Assembly: GCA_001599595.1 (NCBI GenBank)
Contig: BCHH01000001.1
Coordinates: 1,205,935-1,269,934, forward strand
From: Beverwykella pulmonaria
Taxonomy: Eukaryota > Ascomycota > Dothideomycetes > Pleosporales > Melanommataceae
Reading direction: 5' to 3'
Length of the DNA: 64,000 nt
This document shows, piece by piece, positions 48,317 through 59,516 of this stretch (position 1 is the first letter of the stretch; each line of letters opens with the position of its first letter). Made by a program: the position numbers and the translations under genes. The notes beneath the pieces were generated by a model. That model ran no database searches. It was given only the letters and a program-made list of their open reading frames with translations, and had not been told where the DNA came from.

Positions 48317-48424
48317 ACAGCTGGGGCCACCTAACGCTTGACCTCGGCACACCTTTCTTAGAAATGCCAAGAAATGGTGACTCATACCTTAACCCACCGC
48401 TCCAAAATTCGAAGTGGGCTCACC
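48317..48424 (+). repeat. Left terminal inverted repeat of MULE-like element
   Basis: Outer end ACAGCTGGGG, inner end GTGGGCTCACC (48414-48424). Aligns with the reverse complement of 52214-52302 with gaps. Confidence 0.6.
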
Positions 48425-48699
48425 TGCTCTTCAATCCACCAATAGGATGCCTATAAGGCCTACTGCTCGCTCGACGAGCGCCCTCGCGGCCTTGAACCAT
48501 GGCCTGTCAACGTAACCTCACCTTTCATCAATACATTTGGAATACATTGCTAATGAATTGCGGTTAGATGGAGCAGTCAGCATCGGTCTGGGAGAACTGT
48601 TCTGCCGGGTCGACATCAGTGACGAGGACAACGTTGTGGAATACTGCAGCAAGGTAGATGAATGCATTACGAATCTATTGAACAACCTTTGCTAGCTTC

Positions 48700-51600
48700 T
48701 TAAGGTATACCTGCAGCCTTCTTTCGCTCAAGAAGCACTAATCTCCTTTCTTCAATTTCGATTCGATCCATCTCTATTCTAATTAGACGTTCTTCATTCT
48801 CAATCTTTAATCGCTTTACTGTCTCTTCCCGCTCAACAATATCGGCTTCTTCGCGTCTATGTTTCAGCCGTGTAGCATGCTCACTAGGAGTCTCTACTAC
48901 TTGCAATTGTGCTTGTACTTGTGCTTGCTGAAGCAGGTTTTGCGAAGAACGCCGTATAAGGTTCTCTTCTGGGCTAAGTGATTGTTAATGTATATAATAA
49001 TACATTCCGAATATATTGGCAATGTATTAATTACCTTGATCTTCGAGATGCACTGGACTGTGATGAAATAGACCTATGAGATCGTGCACGTCCTAAGCTT
49101 CTACCTCGTGAATTACTTCGTCGAATATCACCTGACGATGTTGCTTCACCAACTGAAAGAACAGTCTGCGGATTAAAAGACGATAGAGGTTGCTCTCTTC
49201 GTGCTATATAATATATTAGCAATGCATTTAGAATATGTTCGTTAGAGAATATACCATATTCAAATCGGCTCCTCTGCAATTGAGCGGATAAGCTTTTTGC
49301 CCTCCATGGATGCTGTGAACCGTGATCAAGATAAAGTTTAAGCTGTTCACGGTCTCTCTTATCAAGAAGTTGACCACTAGAAGAGTATTATTAGTATAAG
49401 GCAATTAATCAATTCTCAATACATTAACAACATATTATAATACTTACTACTGAATGGCATGTAGAAGAGTAAGCCAACGCCCAAACGAGTTACTCTTATA
49501 GTGAGTTTGCTCACAAGCATTCGTATGAGCCTCAATACTCTCCCAGATATCACTACCTATGTTTGATGAAGATTTATTTAGACCACATCGAAAGATTTGG
49601 GCCTTCTTGTGACGTGCCCATGCTGCGATTGGAGAAGGATATTGTGACAGATCTAATCCATTAGCATTGCATTCTAAAAATATAACAAATACATTCTGCT
49701 TACCACTAAGTTCATCACAGAGGGCATTATAGTCATCTGGGGTTTGACAGAATAGTAGCTGAAGAAGCTGCGAATATGGAGAGTGATAGGATTTATCAAC
49801 ATTTCCATAAGCGCTTCGAACGGCTCGTTCAACACTTCTTTTAAAATGGATATTGCAGTAGACAATAGTATGTTCAACCTGCCATTGCCAGCTTCGAGAT
49901 GAAGGGTCAATATCTTTGAGGTATAAGCCAAAACCTAGTAGAATATATTAGCTATACATTAGGAACGTGTTCAGAATTTATAATGTATTTGCAATACCTG
50001 GAAGTTGCTTTGTATCCATATCCATAACAAGTGCGGTAAAGCCTTCTCCATGTAGATGATGCCATCGGATTGGGTAGTTAAACTTGGTTTCAATTAAGGT
50101 AAAAACCCTTTTAAACATCTCATAGTACATTTTAGTGGACTCTTGATTAACAAAAACGCGCAAAAGTGTGAAGGCTGTAATCTATTAGCAAGGTATTTTC
50201 AATAGATTAAGATCAAATATATACTCCTCTGGTTTGTCTTGTTCATCATTGCGAACACAATCTCTTTTTCGTTCTTGTTCTTAAGCCGCTTAAAGGCCAT
50301 ATCACATTGAAACCATGTCTGCTGCAGAAGCACCTCAAGTTGCTGCTTATAAAAGCAGATTAACATGATGTTCTCTCCGTCATGGAAGACCTCTTGTATG
50401 TACTAACAATATATTAGCAATGTATTCGTAATCCATTAGACATATCATATCATACCGGATCAGTACTATTTTGCTGCCTTACTCTGTACTCATATTCAAC
50501 AGCAGCTATATCTTGGCCAAAGGGGTAATTTAGGACTCGCTGTTTGTAGATCAAAGCATCAATCTTGTCTTCGTTTGTAAGGCTGACATGTACGTCCTGT
50601 AGGGTAAGGCCATTATAGCGCTGACAGAACTCTCGGATCATTGGATTCTTGAGAAGTGTGTCTAAATACATTAGCAATGTATCTAGAATATATGAGCATA
50701 ACTTACTTCGGGTAAGAGAAGGATTGTTAATTTGCTGGATAATATCTAGAAGTCCTTGGCGAATATCCTTCGGGGTCTTATTGACTGCCGGAGGTGGATG
50801 CGTATGCGTTCCAATAGATACCCAAATTATATAAGGGTATGCAATTTGGTCTACAGGTATAATTCGAATGAATTTTACACTACAGCCTGCCTTTACCAGT
50901 TCTCCCTGGCCTTGATAGTGATCGACACCTAATGTATTTGGAGTATGTTAGGAATATATTAGCAAGTCATTATGAATGTATTCACGATCTTACCGCATTT
51001 TTTACGCCTTGCGCCTCTATACTCAGCAACATGGCAAGTATCTCTCCTATCTCCTATATCTTCACTATTGAACCGATCTTTCAAAAAGTTGACTTGATAG
51101 CGATATCGGATAGGAAGTGGCCGAGAGTAGTGGAGCCGTGAACGGTGAGTATAATTCTGGCATTGGATGATATATTGAGGTTCTCCTGAGATAGACTAAT
51201 GCATTAGGAATATATTAGCAATGAATTGTAGATGTATTTGTAATATTACCTACTTGCAGAGACTGCTGAACAAACTTAGCGCTACAAGAGGGTTCAGGCT
51301 GTATACAAGCTGTTCCGTCAATAAATTTCTGCCTTTCCAAAAGATAGAAGCTATAAGGAAGTCAGTAGAAAGTAATTAATGTAATGTAATTGTAATACAT
51401 TACTAACCTATTTGCATCGATTTCTCGTGAGTCTCTTCTATTTTGAACCTGAACCTGTCGAATTGTATCAAGCATAGAAGGTGTAACTTCAGTGTGGCTC
51501 ATCTCCTTTATCTTTGGGTCCAGATACTCGCAGTGAACTATACCCGTACATGTATAGTTTGTTCGACTAATAAAGCAATCATTAAAGAACGACGAGTTGC

Positions 51601-52179
51601 TCTTTTTCTCTATTGCACCGACTTGTGCGAAGCTATACATAACCTAGAATGTATTAGCAATATATTACGAATGCATTTGGCATACATTACTTGCATTCCG
51701 TTCGATGGCCTTCCTTTGTTCATCTGACCATGCTGATATGTTGACAACGTAGGCAAAGCCCTCATCAGAGGTGTTTGGAAACTCAGGTAGAAGATCTGTG
51801 AACAAAATATGTGCAACCTTTACGGCCCTTTGGTTATTAGCAGCTGTTATTGTAGTAAGGCGACTCTGTTGTGCAATATCGACCTACATTTATGAATATA
51901 TTAATAATGTATTCAGAATGCATTTGTAATTTTGCACTTACTGGGACAGTAGTTGGATCAAGGCTTTCACTGTCTTCGCTTTCTAAGGTACTGCAATCAT
52001 CAGGAAGTTCATTGATGTAATCAAGAACCTGATCATAGATAGAGTCATCTTGAAAAGCAAAGTCGCCCCAGGGCGTTGGGGCAACTGCAGCCTGAATTAC
52101 AAAATCTAAAAAGGTATGTTAGGAATGTGATACTAATATATCTGTAATGCATTGAGAATATATTACCTTCGGTGCTCAT
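48700..52179 (-). CDS. MULE-type transposase, 15 exons, 901 aa
   Basis: Cut-and-paste transposase. Exons (minus): 52179-52167, 52105-51942, 51883-51695, 51643-51408, 51350-51254, 51195-50994, 50928-50707, 50661-50456, 50402-50225, 50174-49998, 49934-49704, 49673-49448, 49376-49255, 49203-49035, 48973-48700. All phases close without a stop. A FLYWCH/WRKY-GCM1-like DNA-binding region is suggested by Cys residues in CHVAEYRGARRKKC and GTHTHPPP. The RNase-H-like core follows: first Asp in TWFQCDMAFKRLK, TLLRVFVNQEST, second Asp region ALVMDMDTKQLPGFG, and a likely Glu in HTNACEQTH. The C-terminus is a Glu/Arg-rich coiled coil (ENEERLIRIEMDRIEIEERR). Intron 3 is GC-AG and intron 11 is only 30 nt. 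Confidence 0.8.
48974..52166 (-). repeat. Family of look-alike introns built from an 11-bp unit
   Basis: Most of the 14 transposase introns contain two to four copies of the heptamer ATRYATT spaced 11 bp apart, roughly ATRYATTNNTA per unit. Examples of shared cores are TTGCTAATATATTCCTAA (introns at 51253-51196 and 50993-50929) and TTGCTAATRYATT (51694-51644, 50706-50662, 50455-50403, 49254-49204). The unit supplies CTAAT branch points and often the terminal TAG acceptor. The introns at 49703-49674 (30 nt) and 50224-50175 fit poorly. Confidence 0.75.
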
Positions 52180-52213
52180 GGAGTCGTGAGATGGAAAGAT
52201 GGAAGAGACATGT

Positions 52214-52302
52214 GGTGAGCCCACCTTTAAACCACCATTGGTGGCTTTTACTTGGCGCCAAGAAGGGTGGGCTGAAATCGAGCACTGGGTGGGCCCAGCT
52301 GT
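52214..52302 (-). repeat. Right terminal inverted repeat of MULE-like element
   Basis: Reverse complement starts ACAGCTGGGCCCACC and ends GTGGGCTCACC (52224-52214), matching the left end. Confidence 0.6.
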
Positions 52303-52423
52303 TTTCTGCCTACCCATTATTACATGACTCGCGGACTTAGTCCGTGCGCTGAATTGAAATTCAGTAGAGCGACCCCTCCGACAGCGCAAGCTTCGAACAC
52401 CACACCTCGCACGCCAACCTGTC

Positions 52424-53344
52424 ATGGACGCCATAGCTTCGCGGCTAGCATCCCTCAAAGCGCGCCTTCCAGATCTCGAGTCTACCCTACACTCCTTTGC
52501 TTCCTCACCATCGAAATTCCGCATCGTCCGCTGCGTGAACCCCACCTCTACTCTTCCTAAGACACTCTACATCCTAGACTCGAGCTTCAATCCGCCTTCA
52601 ATCGCACACCTTGCACTCGCAACCTCAGCTCTAACACATCCCGCGTCCTCGGATATCCCACCGTACCGCCTCCTCCTGCTTTTCAGCACTCACAATGCGG
52701 ACAAGACGCCTAGCCCCGCAAACTTCGCGCACCGCGTCGCGTTGATGACGCTCTTCGCCGAGGACCTGTCGCATGCGCTCAAAACGTCCGGTACTACAAA
52801 TACATTGCATAAGAAGTATGAGGAGGTCTCAATCGACATCGGTCTAACAAAAGAGCCATACTACACCGACAAATCCGCCACAATAGCGAGCACCATCCCA
52901 CCGCCTTACCCCTCAGATGTCACACACGTCCACCTCGTGGGCTACGACACGCTGATCCGCTTTTGCAACCCGAAATATTATCCAAACCACAAGCCACCGC
53001 TATTGGCACTCGCGCCGTTCTTTGAGAGCGGACATAAACTGAGGGTCACGCAGCGGCCGTATGATGCAGGCGATGAGTCGTCGAAGGAGTTTGGGGCAGT
53101 GGAGGAGCAAGAGAAGTACTTGAAGAGGTTGAGGGATGGGGAGAGTGAGGGGGATGGGTTTGAGAGGCGGTGGGCGGAACGGATCGATATGGTGGAGGGA
53201 GGTGAGGGCGTGGGTGTGAGCTCGACCAGGGTGAGGCTTGCGGCGAGGCAAGGGGATTGGAAGGCTGTAGGGAAGTTGTGTACAGAGGGGGTGGCAGGTT
53301 GGGTGAAGGAGATGGGGTTGTATCAACACGACGGAAATGATTGA
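52424..53344 (+). CDS. Nicotinamide-nucleotide adenylyltransferase-like protein (Pof1-type)
   Basis: Single exon, 306 aa. Nucleotidyltransferase fold: SSFNPPSIAHLALA near residue 54 corresponds to the GxFxPxHxxH nucleotide-binding motif (second His lacking, as in fungal Pof1-like members). VHLVGYDTLIRF is the central strand, and VSSTRVRLAARQGDW carries the ISSTxxR motif. These enzymes join ATP and NMN or related mononucleotides. Start ATG at 52424 has an N-terminal helix (DAIASRLASLKARLPDLEST). The promoter region abuts the right end of the MULE-like element, about 120 bp away. Confidence 0.88.
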   Translation: MDAIASRLASLKARLPDLESTLHSFASSPSKFRIVRCVNPTSTLPKTLYILDSSFNPPSIAHLALATSALTHPASSDIPPYRLLLLFSTHNADKTPSPANFAHRVALMTLFAEDLSHALKTSGTTNTLHKKYEEVSIDIGLTKEPYYTDKSATIASTIPPPYPSDVTHVHLVGYDTLIRFCNPKYYPNHKPPLLALAPFFESGHKLRVTQRPYDAGDESSKEFGAVEEQEKYLKRLRDGESEGDGFERRWAERIDMVEGGEGVGVSSTRVRLAARQGDWKAVGKLCTEGVAGWVKEMGLYQHDGND

Positions 53345-54353
53345 ACTGGCACTCTTGTTGCGGGGAAAGCAACTGCAAGAGCCCCATTCATTGTGGCGTC
53401 CATTGCTGGAACTGGAGGAAACCTTCGAAGATATTTGAACGAGGTGTTCCTTTGGTGGGTCGATGGGTAAGCATACCATTCCGCCCCCATTAACTGGCAC
53501 AGGGGGACGGAGGGTAAAGGGTGAAGCATACTCTGTGTACTGAAGGGGCGATTGCGGGTCACTACTGCCTCTCGCGTATCCAGATGCTCCTTCTCTTTTC
53601 AACAGCGGCGCTTGTTACGAAGCCTGGAAAGCATGTTACACTCTCACCATTGTTCGCTCCTGTATTGTATTCGACCTTCTTACCACCACCGCTCATACGC
53701 TTCATTGCATCACGTCCACCTGCTCTCGTCTGTTCTATCCCGCATAACCGTTGTCACAGTTCTGGCTATTCTGCTTATCACCATATTACACGGTAGCCGC
53801 TCCACGTGGTTTGAGGGCCTAAGTTACCGACCTGCATTCTGCTCCTTCTACATTAGACGACACAATGACGTCCAAGCTGGGTGTGTTTGTTATCGCTAAA
53901 CCACTCAATCATAATAACGAATTGTATCATCTTCAACTCTTCGTAATAAAAAAAGACGTAATGTTCTTGGGTGTTGTAGTCAGGATATCTGGAGTGAAGG
54001 CGATTGAACTGTGCGTAACGGTATCAGCACTTAGCACGCTTCCGAAAGAGATATCAGGTTTCGGGTCCAAAAGTACTCCAGTGTATGTGTGGAAGCGGTC
54101 TCATATTCAACGTATCTGCATCAAATCCTAACTCATGGCCAACTATCTATCGACAAATGCCGAGGCATATCTCGACAACTGACCCAGAGGTGTCTAGCAT
54201 ATCCAGCACACAGTACGCCCGCGTAACAAACACCGTATGCCCGAATGCTAATCAAACAATTGTGATATCAAGCGACCGTCCATTCGCAAACCTCCAAATC
54301 AGGGAAAAACTACAGCGCAAGAATTGAACACTAATCATAAGCCTATCTTCAAC
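53345..54353. other. Intergenic, convergent genes
   Basis: No gene supported. It should contain the 3' ends of both flanking transcripts. Confidence 0.4.
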
Positions 54354-57300
54354 TTAATCGTCCTGTGCCCGCTGTGCCAACGACACCGAGCCCGCCTTGC
54401 CCCTGATCCTGAGCGACTTGATCGACGGTGACGGCGAGGGTCTCGGACTCGTACGCGGCGACGAGTTCAACTGCTCGAAACGTCCCGCCAGATTGCGCAC
54501 TCTGCCCGGGCTGTCCTTGTTGCTTGGGCTCCCGCCATTGCCCTCGGTCTTCTTCGCACTTCCCGGCTCATCTGACTCTCTGGGTAAAGAGAGAATACTA
54601 CTCCGATCCACATCCGCATTCACAACCCGCAACTTACTCTTCGGCACTGTAAACATGACCTGCACAACCCGCCTCTCCACGGCGGCTTCAACATCCCAGT
54701 CTTCTTCGTCAGCTGGTGTCCGCGGTCTCCCCCTTTTTTCATCATCCGGGACCCCTAGGTCGTCTGCACGTATCGGTGTTTTTGGAATCGGCAAATCGTC
54801 GTCCAGATCGATGAGTGTGCTGCGCTCTCTCCATTCGCGCTTCAACCGTTCTTGTTCCGCTAGTGCAACGTCTTCGGGGGCACCCCAGTTATCGCCACTA
54901 GTGCGGCGCCAGCGAGCGCGTGGGTCATTCGGGTCGAGTTCCTCGTCGAGCCAATCTTGTTTCCCTCTTCTAGAGCGCCAAAAACTCGCGTCTGAGGCAG
55001 CACGGCGAGGGGTAGTAGAAGGAGCAGGGAGAGATCTACGGTTTGCGACGTCGGAGACGCTGGGTAAAATGGGGTCGTCGGTGTAGGCTTCGAAGGCCGG
55101 AGTGGATGCTGTGAGGGAGCGCCTCCGTGTCTCGCCCGTTGTGATAGAGCGGGAGAGGACGCGCCGGACGCTACCGAGCCAGCTTCTTCGACGGTCGGTG
55201 GGTTGCCGAAAGGGGTCGTCGGCTACGGAGGTCGGGGCGCTAACTGTGCCTGCGCGGCTCATACTGGGCTCTGTTGTCTGGTATGTGTTTGAATTGGATC
55301 CATTGGACGTTGATGCAGTTCCTGGCCTCGCTTTTTCTCGCTCCGGATTTCCTCCAAGTAACACTTCGCCCTCTGCTTGAAGTTGCATGAAAGATGTGCG
55401 AGCCGTCATGAAGGAGTCTGCGTCGGCGTTCGCAGTGGTTAGCTGCTCATTGCTGCGGACGCTGGTGAACGAACGCGTCCGTGGATCCACTGGGCTTTGC
55501 CATCCTGCACCGCCTTTCCGGTCAAATTTGTCGGTTGTCGGGCTACCATCTGGAGACTTGAAAGGGTTGGCGTGCGCAACGTTCAGGATAGCGGCAGAGC
55601 GCATGGAAGCGCTTCGTCCAAGGCTAGTGGAGTTGGATGATAGATTGGACCACGTACGGTCACTGAGGGTTGATCCAGTGCGTTCTGATTTAGTTGGCGA
55701 AACTCGACCAGTCGAGTTTGGGCTAGAGAGGCGAGGAAGTAGAGCTCCGATAGCCAGTTGCCAATCACTAGGTATATGGCTAGGCTCCTCATCTCTGTCA
55801 CGGATAGGAGATGCTGGGGCAGAGTGTATAATGTTTCTCTGATCAGATCCCACGGTACTTGTGCGGTGTTTGTCAGTGAATGGATCCAATATGGGCGCAT
55901 TGTCAAAGATCGAAGCTCCTTTGTTAGCTGATCGCTCAGACATTTCAGGTTGAGTCGTGAGTGGCGTCTTGTCAGTAGCGATGTCTTTGTTGCCGGCAGT
56001 ACTATCTTCTGGCTCCTCTTCAAGCTCATCAATAGGGTGAATTGTGCTAGAACTCTTTAGTCTCCTATCGTCGTATCGGGACATATGTTGGCTCCTATTG
56101 CCAAGACTTCGTCGTAGACCTCGAGTTGGACTTGGTATTTCGACAAGTAGACCTGTTCTTTCCGCCTCGTGGCCATTTGATCGTCGCCAGCCTAGGCTCT
56201 GATGATTTCCGGTTGACGGATAGAAGTATGAATCATTGGAGTCGTCGAAGTAGTTCACCGCATCGATATTCCCACCTCGGCCGTCTACCCCTGGTGACAG
56301 ACATTCCAGGTTGTATCGGTGGGCTCCCATGGCAAGATCGCGTAATTGCTTTTCGCGTATCTCGCGCTGGATCTTCGTTCGTTTTGTGTACCAAAAATAG
56401 AAACACATCAAGCTGAGAACAGTGGCCATGCCAATCCCGAGGCCTACGCCAAGGCCTGCTTTTTGGGATGTCGTTGCAAGTGGTCCGTTTATTGCTGGAT
56501 TTGAAGACTTAATTGCGGGAGGGGGAGAGTATTCGGATAGCCAGCTGTTTGAGGTGACATTAAAGAAGAGCGTCCTCGAATTGGCACTTGTGTCCGCTCT
56601 TCGCCCGCGAGAACTTGGGGTCGAGATCGAATAGCCCCCCATAATCATCATGACACCCCCAGGTAGCATTGCTGCACCATGGCCATACACGCCTGAGCCG
56701 CTAGGTAATCCGGACCCAGATGTCGATGGTACAGTCCATTTCCAGTCTCCATCTCCACCGTAGCCATCGCCAACATTAAGAACAGCCAATTGAGGGTCAG
56801 CCGGCGTGCTAGTGTCCCCGATCCATCCTCCAAATATGATGATGCGTTGTCCATCGGGAGTCAAGACTGCAGAGTGGCCAGACCTCGGCTCAACTTCTGG
56901 CACGTTTGTTCGAATAGCCAGATCCGTCTGTTGGGTATTCGGCTGCTGCACGGGAACAAAGGTCCAGCCTTGCTGAGGCAAAGAGAAGAGCGCTACCTGG
57001 GACATATTGATGAACGCGGTGCTAGTGTGGCCGCCAACGAGGACGAAATTTTGCTGTTGCGTTTGCGTTCCATCGCTCCGGTTAGAAAAACTTGGCTGGA
57101 GGCCTGTAAGTGTGAAGCCTGCTTCTTCGATTGGCGGGCCGCGACTCGTAGACACACCCAATTGGTAGTTGAGTGGCTGTGATCTGCCCTGAGAAGGCTC
57201 CAGCGTGACCAGGAGGTTGGAGTAGTTGGCTGCGGATTGCCAATTGTCGTTGTTGCTGTCTTGAAACGGGCACATGCCACCAAAAAAGTAAGCCCCAACA

Positions 57301-57836
57301 TCCGTGGTATTACCATCCACAAGGGCAGAAAAAGCCATGCCGCCGTTAAGGTAGTTCGCTCCTATGGCAGACATGTGTTTTCCGTTCTTCTCGAATGACA
57401 CGGCTTCCTGGCTCCAGCTGCCATTCCCGCTCTTATCAGAGGTTCCGGGGGTGAAGGTCCAAATCTCGGCTCCACTTGCCCCCGCAGCACAATCCCCAGT
57501 ATATACGGTTATGCTTCCTCTATTGCCGAGTAGTGGAGTGAAGGGTTGCGGAGTGTTGGAGTTGAGGAAGGGTAGGACGGGTTCGAGAGTGGTATAGGGG
57601 AGGTCTGTTGCCACGATGGTGGAGGATATGTCGATGGACCCCAGTTGGAACTGTGATGTTGAGCCCGAGGAAGCCTGGAAGACGTAGAGGGTGGTGCCAT
57701 TCTGAAGGATCCGCGTCGGATTATACGGCGTCACGGCCATGGTGCTGGGCAGTAGAATGAAGAGCCAGACAAGGGGTACATAGAGCAGCGCGAACGACTG
57801 CTTATAGACTGGAGACGGCATGGAAGATGGAGCCAT
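54354..57836 (-). CDS. Kelch-repeat single-pass membrane protein with long cytoplasmic tail
   Basis: 1160 aa from the ATG at 57836; the longer frame upstream starts only with GTG. A signal peptide (residues about 12-34, FALLYVPLVWLFILLP) leads a lumenal/extracellular half with kelch-type blades: FVLVGGHTST, GHSAVLTPDGQRIIIFGGWIGD, YGHGAAMLPGGVMMIMGGYS, plus many N-X-S/T sites. One TM helix lies at about 458-482 (GLGVGLGIGMATVLSLMCFY), followed by a basic stop-transfer sequence (WYTKRTKIQREIREKQ). The remaining about 680 residues are Ser/Pro/Arg-rich and disordered with many SP/TP sites. Cell-surface sensing or polarity is inferred from the topology. No intron needed. Confidence 0.82.
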   Translation of the reverse strand: MAPSSMPSPVYKQSFALLYVPLVWLFILLPSTMAVTPYNPTRILQNGTTLYVFQASSGSTSQFQLGSIDISSTIVATDLPYTTLEPVLPFLNSNTPQPFTPLLGNRGSITVYTGDCAAGASGAEIWTFTPGTSDKSGNGSWSQEAVSFEKNGKHMSAIGANYLNGGMAFSALVDGNTTDVGAYFFGGMCPFQDSNNDNWQSAANYSNLLVTLEPSQGRSQPLNYQLGVSTSRGPPIEEAGFTLTGLQPSFSNRSDGTQTQQQNFVLVGGHTSTAFINMSQVALFSLPQQGWTFVPVQQPNTQQTDLAIRTNVPEVEPRSGHSAVLTPDGQRIIIFGGWIGDTSTPADPQLAVLNVGDGYGGDGDWKWTVPSTSGSGLPSGSGVYGHGAAMLPGGVMMIMGGYSISTPSSRGRRADTSANSRTLFFNVTSNSWLSEYSPPPAIKSSNPAINGPLATTSQKAGLGVGLGIGMATVLSLMCFYFWYTKRTKIQREIREKQLRDLAMGAHRYNLECLSPGVDGRGGNIDAVNYFDDSNDSYFYPSTGNHQSLGWRRSNGHEAERTGLLVEIPSPTRGLRRSLGNRSQHMSRYDDRRLKSSSTIHPIDELEEEPEDSTAGNKDIATDKTPLTTQPEMSERSANKGASIFDNAPILDPFTDKHRTSTVGSDQRNIIHSAPASPIRDRDEEPSHIPSDWQLAIGALLPRLSSPNSTGRVSPTKSERTGSTLSDRTWSNLSSNSTSLGRSASMRSAAILNVAHANPFKSPDGSPTTDKFDRKGGAGWQSPVDPRTRSFTSVRSNEQLTTANADADSFMTARTSFMQLQAEGEVLLGGNPEREKARPGTASTSNGSNSNTYQTTEPSMSRAGTVSAPTSVADDPFRQPTDRRRSWLGSVRRVLSRSITTGETRRRSLTASTPAFEAYTDDPILPSVSDVANRRSLPAPSTTPRRAASDASFWRSRRGKQDWLDEELDPNDPRARWRRTSGDNWGAPEDVALAEQERLKREWRERSTLIDLDDDLPIPKTPIRADDLGVPDDEKRGRPRTPADEEDWDVEAAVERRVVQVMFTVPKSKLRVVNADVDRSSILSLPRESDEPGSAKKTEGNGGSPSNKDSPGRVRNLAGRFEQLNSSPRTSPRPSPSPSIKSLRIRGKAGSVSLAQRAQDD

Positions 57837-58560
57837 GTTGAGAGGTCGTTTCCTAGGGTTGATGAGCGCGTTCAGCCCGAATGAAGTGCTGCCTCCTCCA
57901 TCGAATGCGCTATGGGGGTACGGGACAGCGCAGAACAGAGAAGTTGACGAGGACACTGGAGACGGGCTCGTGGTGGGCAGAGGGAGGGGTATCTAGATGG
58001 ATGGTTCGCGCAGAGGCCTGGAAGCGGCCGGACATAAGTCAGTAAACAGAGCCCAGCCACCGATTGCGCATGCACGACCTTGACGAGAAAAAGTGCTGAA
58101 CTCGCTCCAATCAATTGAACGGATTAATTTCCGGACGGACACCAAAGAATGCGGCGAGCGCTGTAGCTTGGTCTTGGCGCCGCACATGCCACAGGGTAAA
58201 CAATAGTTGCCGGAGCGACCAGTGGGCGGCCTGTTCCGCCACCTCCAAGGATGCGCCGTCGCTAGCTGTCAAATCAGAATCGAGAGCGCGCAAACCTAAC
58301 TAAAGATAGTGCGGTGGTGACCTGAGATCTGAGATGTCTCTAAACAGGGTGGTTGGTATTGAGGCTGCACAAGCTGTGCCAACCCGATGTCAACAAGATG
58401 CTGTGGCACGTGGCGGCTAAAAGTCTCGACCTTGGTGATGCTAACCCTCAAGCCACTCTGCGGTGCAACCCCAACCTCCCACGACCCGTGTTGAGATACT
58501 GTTAAGACGAGCAACTCACTTCTTTCTTAGTATCCAGACGTGGACATGCTATCGAGTAAT
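57837..58560. other. Intergenic, kelch-gene promoter side
   Basis: No gene supported; short open frames only. Confidence 0.4.
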
Positions 58561-59516
58561 CTAGAAACTGAACTTCATGCCTCCATTCGCACATATGACA
58601 CTGCCCGTAGTCCACCCGGCTTCTGGCGTGCACAGCATCCCCACCACGCCCGCAATCTCCTCACTGTACGCAGGCCGACCTCCCGCCTTCGTCGCGGGCC
58701 CGTATATCTCCTCGGTATCTATGCCCTCTCTAGGGTGGGCTAGCGGGGTGTTTTCGGTGAAAGGCTTGTTCCGAGCCTGGAAGATGGCATCCGTGTTCCA
58801 GTACATCTCTGTGGCGACTGGGCCTGGGTTGATGGCATTGACCGTCGCCCGCTCGGCGAGCTCGCGAGCCCACGTCCGCGTCATGCTCTCGAGGGCCGCC
58901 TTGGTGCCTCCGTATATGGACTGGCTGATGTATCCAAGCGACGAGCTCACCGACGAGACGTTCACAATGCGGCCAGACCGATCCGTCGGCAGGTACGGGA
59001 TCGCAGCCTGTACAAGCAGCAGCGGCCCCCGCACGTTCACATTGTACTGCCGCGCAAAGTCTTCGCAGTCTACGTCCTCGATGAGATTGTTGCCAGCAAC
59101 GCCCGCATTGTTGATGATGATGTCGAGCTGGAACTTGTGCGTCTTGGGGTGCTGGAAGTGGTTCTTGGCTACTTCGACGATGTGCCTGGGTCCGTTCTCC
59201 GAGCCAGTGCTTGCTTGCACAGGTATCGCTCTCACGCCGTGCTCGGACTGCAGCTCGGCGGCGAGCTCTTCGGTGATTTGGGTCGAGGAGTCGGAGGTGT
59301 AATTGAGAACGAGGTTGCAGCCTTTACTGGCGAGGTGTCGGGCAATGGCGGCACCGATTCCTGGGGCGTGTGAGCTTATGAGGAGCGCGGGGTTGTGTAG
59401 GGACATGTACCCCTCGATGCTCCGGTTACAATGCCTACTTTGCCCTCGAGGACGCGGAAGGTGGGGGCGCTGCTCAGGTTCGTGGACGCGGTTCGCGTGG
59501 GGCCTGGCCGAGACAT
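58561..59516 (-). CDS. Short-chain dehydrogenase/reductase (SDR)
   Basis: Exons 59516-59411 and 59360-58561 (50-nt intron) give 301 aa; the splice restores the cofactor motif TGASRGIG, which neither exon contains alone. Classical SDR features: IINNAGVAG, SGRIVNVSSVSS (catalytic Ser region), SIYGGTKAALESM (Tyr-x3-Lys), and NPGPVATEM. NADP(H) preference is suggested by Arg in TGASRGIG but not certain. The substrate is unknown. Divergently oriented to the methionine synthase gene with a 979-bp gap. Confidence 0.9.

Larger units (their letters stand above)
48317..52302 (-). mobile_element. MULE-like DNA transposon, apparently complete
   Basis: About 4-kb element bounded by imperfect terminal inverted repeats (48317-48424 and 52214-52302) and containing a single transposase gene on the minus strand with no internal stop after splicing. 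A clear 8-10 bp target duplication was not found. It sits between the LaeA-like gene (ends 48152) and the adenylyltransferase gene (starts 52424), about 120 bp from the latter. Confidence 0.7.

Noticed and set aside
50175..50224. Acceptor at the first TAG of intron 9
   Set aside because: Using it shifts the frame and gives a stop within 11 codons; the CAG 8 nt downstream restores the expected TFTLLRVFVNQ segment.
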